Under the pieces are notes generated by a model. The model saw only the letters and a program-made list of their open reading frames with translations, did not search any database and was not told the origin of the DNA. From a bacterium (GTDB lineage Bacteria; CBDUZB01; JAGLHV01): a stretch of DNA of 16,116 nt. How positions within the stretch are numbered: position 1 is the first letter of the stretch; every line of letters starts with the position of its first letter. Positions 14,563 through 16,116 of this stretch are shown piece by piece. The stretch lies in NCBI GenBank assembly GCA_023132075.1, contig JAGLYT010000008.1, positions 1 to 16,116 of the forward strand. The letters run 5' to 3'. A program made the translations under genes and the position numbers.

Positions 14563-15174
14563 TTATATTTTCTTAAAAAATTTTCTCCCTTTTAGAGAAT
14601 TTAAAAGTACTGAAACAGTGTAATTTATCGCTCCTTCTATGTCTAATGAATTGCTCGTATAAGAACTACTCCAGACAATCAACCCTGTATCCACATCAAT
14701 CATCCGCACACTAACACCCAATTCCGCATCAATCAAAAATATCTTGTTTTTCACTTCCCCGTTTTCATCTTCAAAATAAATAACATCCCTGCGATCAGGC
14801 AAACACTTTATTATGGTTCCGGTAATTATCGCGTCCACCCCTAAAATCTTTTTTATTTTCTTCCGTGCTTCCGCGTTTAAATCAACCATCCCCCGCCGCA
14901 TTAGATTATGCTCTCTTAATACATCATTTAATCTTTGCCTCTCAATCACATCCATGCCTTTCCTCATTAATTGGCGAACAAATTCGTCAGCTACTGCACT
15001 TCCCGGATTGTAGCCTCTACTTTCATAAGCAGAAGAAAAATCCAATACCCCAACCCGATCAATTTTACTAAAATCATAATCCTCTTTAACTACAGCATAA
15101 GGAACGCATCCCATACATAAAACAATAAGCACCAAACTCAAAATAATTATACTATTTCTTATTCGTATTCTCAT
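14563..15174 (-). CDS. CsgG/LpoB-like lipoprotein
   Basis: This is a 203-residue predicted lipoprotein: a basic N-terminus, a hydrophobic stretch (9-20) and LCMGC, with Cys23 as the likely lipidation site (the -3/-2 residues are not ideal). The body follows the CsgG-family pattern: RVGVLDFSSAY near 40-50, ADEFVRQLMRKGMDVIERQRLNDVL (about 62-86, shown whole only by position beyond its first part), ARKKIKKILGVDAIITGTI (103-121), and a late VSVRMIDVDTGLIVWSSSY (154-172). This fold is shared by the curli secretion pore CsgG, the PBP activator LpoB and many uncharacterised envelope lipoproteins. No curli genes are nearby and the length is short for a CsgG channel, so a specific role is not assigned. 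Its start overlaps the TPR gene by 23 nt, suggesting coupled synthesis of two envelope proteins. Confidence 0.8.
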   Translation of the reverse strand: MRIRIRNSIIILSLVLIVLCMGCVPYAVVKEDYDFSKIDRVGVLDFSSAYESRGYNPGSAVADEFVRQLMRKGMDVIERQRLNDVLREHNLMRRGMVDLNAEARKKIKKILGVDAIITGTIIKCLPDRRDVIYFEDENGEVKNKIFLIDAELGVSVRMIDVDTGLIVWSSSYTSNSLDIEGAINYTVSVLLNSLKGRKFFKKI

Positions 15175-15643
15175 TTGCCTTTCCCGATGTTTTTCCCGAT
15201 AAAAAATCCAGACGTTTTTTTGCTTCCATTATGCGCACAGTATCTGATTCCAATGAAATAAATTTTTCCCAGGTCTTTATCGCCTCTTCGTATTTTCTTT
15301 CCTTTTCATAAACTTTTCCCAGAAGATAATAAACGTTAGCTTTCCGGGAATCTATCCTCACAGCCTTTTCCAATACTAAAAGAGCTTCTCCATACCTTTT
15401 TTCATTGATATAAACCACCCCTAAACTACAATATGCGTCAACAAATTGATTATCAAGCAAAATACATTTCTTAAATTTTTCAATCGCTTGACTATTCATC
15501 TTTTTATTAGCATATTCTATGCCTTCCGCAAAAAGAGCATCTCTTTTTTGTTTTTTATCCTCACTTCTCAGTAAAAAAACATTCCCGCTCAAAAGGAACA
15601 AACAAACAAATAAAATCACTTTAACTCTTATCTTGCTTTTCAT
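15152..15643 (-). CDS. Secreted TPR-repeat protein
   Basis: This is a 163-residue protein with an N-terminal signal sequence or anchor (basic residues 1-8, hydrophobic 9-25). Three tetratricopeptide repeats follow at about 35-68, 69-102 and 103-136, with the usual small/aromatic positions (AIEKFKKCILLD, ALLVLEKAVRID, AIKTWEKFISLE), and then a Lys/Asn-rich tail. TPR modules mediate protein-protein contacts; the partner is unknown, but the overlapping CsgG-like lipoprotein gene is the natural candidate. The ATG at 15641-15643 is only ten bases after the tRNA-Leu 3' end, and there is no Shine-Dalgarno. If RNase Z cuts the tRNA from a shared transcript, the mRNA would be almost leaderless. Domain call is firm; function is unknown. 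Confidence 0.85.
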   Translation of the reverse strand: MKSKIRVKVILFVCLFLLSGNVFLLRSEDKKQKRDALFAEGIEYANKKMNSQAIEKFKKCILLDNQFVDAYCSLGVVYINEKRYGEALLVLEKAVRIDSRKANVYYLLGKVYEKERKYEEAIKTWEKFISLESDTVRIMEAKKRLDFLSGKTSGKANENTNKK

Positions 15644-15653
15644 TTTTTTATAA

Positions 15654-15735
15654 TGGGCAGAGCGGGACTTGAACCCGCACAGGTCTCCCTATACGCCCCT
15701 CAAGCGCACGCGTATGCCAATTCCGCCACCTGCCC
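15654..15735 (-). tRNA. tRNA-Leu (anticodon GAG)
   Basis: On the minus strand a complete cloverleaf folds. The acceptor stem GGGCAGG pairs with TCTGCCC, with discriminator A at 15654. The D arm is GCG...CGC with AATTGG. The anticodon stem TGCGC/GCGTA holds loop TTGAGGG, giving anticodon GAG at 15699-15701. A long variable arm has an AGG/CCT stem, and the T arm is GCGGG-TTCAAGT-CCCGC. The long variable arm and A73 are leucine features. GAG reads CUC and CUU codons. CCA is not encoded. It follows secG, as the leuU tRNA-Leu(GAG) follows secG in E. coli. Confidence 0.96.
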
Positions 15736-15809
15736 TCCTTTTTGGTATAATTTATATCAATCTACTGACACTCATAACCATCATCATAATGAACTCAACT
15801 TATTTTAAT
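15736..15809 (-). other. Gap between secG and tRNA-Leu
   Basis: These 74 bases hold no ORF and no convincing terminator hairpin. On the minus strand TATAAA and TTATAC hexamers lie within about 25 bases of the tRNA 5' end and could be -10 boxes, but no good -35 box sits 16-18 bp upstream. The tRNA may be co-transcribed with secG or have a weak promoter here. Confidence 0.3.
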
Positions 15810-16116
15810 TCAGTTTTTCTCTTCGACCTCATCAACCGGCAACTGCGAAGTATCAGGTGTTGGAATTAATTCATCAGGTAATTCCTGTGGCACTGCTTTC
15901 TCCACAACACTCTTTCGTGTAAATCTGGCTGCCCTTACTGCTAAGATTAAAGATGTAGCAAAAAAAAGAATAGCAAATCCTGTAGTAACCTTTCTTAAAA
16001 AAGGGCTTCCCCCCACACCTCCAAAAAGAGAGTCACTACCTCCTCCTCCACCAAACAAACCAGTCAAAGCAGATCCTTTTCCTACCTGTAAAAGCACGAA
16101 ACAAATCAACCCTGCA
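15810..16116 (-). CDS. secG: Preprotein translocase subunit SecG (5' end beyond the window)
   Basis: SecG is the small membrane subunit of the SecYEG channel and increases export efficiency during SecA cycling. The visible 101 residues begin within the first transmembrane helix (AGLICFVLLQVGKG). They include the family signature GSALTGLFGGGGG and FGGVGGSPFLRKVT, and then a second helix (about 43-61, GFAILFFATSLILAV). After it comes a basic patch and an acidic, Pro-rich C-terminal tail of about 35 residues, longer than in compact SecG proteins. The reading frame stays open to the window edge (codons GCA-GGG before the TTG at 16109), so that TTG is internal, not the start; roughly 10-15 N-terminal residues should lie outside. 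It is followed by tRNA-Leu(GAG). Confidence 0.93.
   Translation of the reverse strand, partial: AGLICFVLLQVGKGSALTGLFGGGGGSDSLFGGVGGSPFLRKVTTGFAILFFATSLILAVRAARFTRKSVVEKAVPQELPDELIPTPDTSQLPVDEVEEKN

Noticed and set aside
14563-15174. Curli secretion channel (CsgG proper)
   Set aside because: The fold pattern fits, but the protein is short for CsgG and no csgA, csgB, csgE or csgF-like genes are nearby. A family-level call is safer.
16107-16109. TTG as the start codon of secG
   Set aside because: The frame is open to the window edge and the residues before the TTG fit the first SecG transmembrane helix, so the gene is cut by the window.
1-16116. Mobile elements, CRISPR arrays or a defence island
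   Set aside because: No transposase, integrase, regularly spaced repeat or toxin-antitoxin gene is seen. Almost all DNA is taken up by recognisable, co-directional housekeeping and envelope genes.

Overview
This is a compact, AT-rich bacterial chromosome segment in which every gene I can support lies on the minus strand, so transcription runs from position 16116 down to 1. The lipoproteins, a Tol-Pal set and SecG indicate a diderm (outer-membrane) bacterium. No single gene fixes the phylum. Low GC, lysine-rich proteins, Tol-Pal, a kinase-free PASTA protein and PPDK together would suit an uncultured diderm lineage such as Omnitrophota or Elusimicrobiota-like groups; this is an impression, not a demonstration. 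I see no mobile element, CRISPR array or phage gene.

Layout in order of transcription. (1) 16116-14563: the end of secG, a tRNA-Leu(GAG), a secreted TPR protein starting 10 nt after the tRNA, and a CsgG/LpoB-like lipoprotein overlapping it. (2) 14534-11793: pyruvate, phosphate dikinase (ppdK). (3) 11632-8315: an envelope block of pal, ybgF/cpoB, a TolA/TonB-type energy transducer and tolB. It is tightly packed, with a likely -10 box before pal; tolQ and tolR are not in the window. (4) 8314-8112: a structured, non-coding gap ending in a T8 tract that runs directly into a near-consensus sigma-70 promoter. (5) 8111-6440: a membrane-anchored protein with three PASTA domains and no kinase domain, then rpe. 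(6) 6371-3330: a second near-consensus promoter followed by the classical ribosome/RNA block rpsP-khpA-rimM-trmD-rplS-rnhB-yraN. RimM here is only its C-terminal PRC-barrel half. (7) 3240-179: tatD, a fusion of a degenerate macro-like domain with a Nudix hydrolase, and a UMF1-type MFS permease. (8) The first ~32 codons of uppS run off the left edge, preceded by a promoter whose predicted start site nearly coincides with the ATG.

Together the genes cover envelope maintenance (SecG export, Tol-Pal, PASTA, undecaprenyl-PP synthesis) and translation (S16, L19, RimM, TrmD, tRNA-Leu), plus PEP/pyruvate interconversion. Most of the window is housekeeping. The parts most worth a second look are the half-length RimM, the macro-like/Nudix fusion, the structured tolB-PASTA gap, the apparently leaderless uppS transcript, and the mRNA that begins almost at a tRNA 3' end. 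I found no convincing new multi-gene system.
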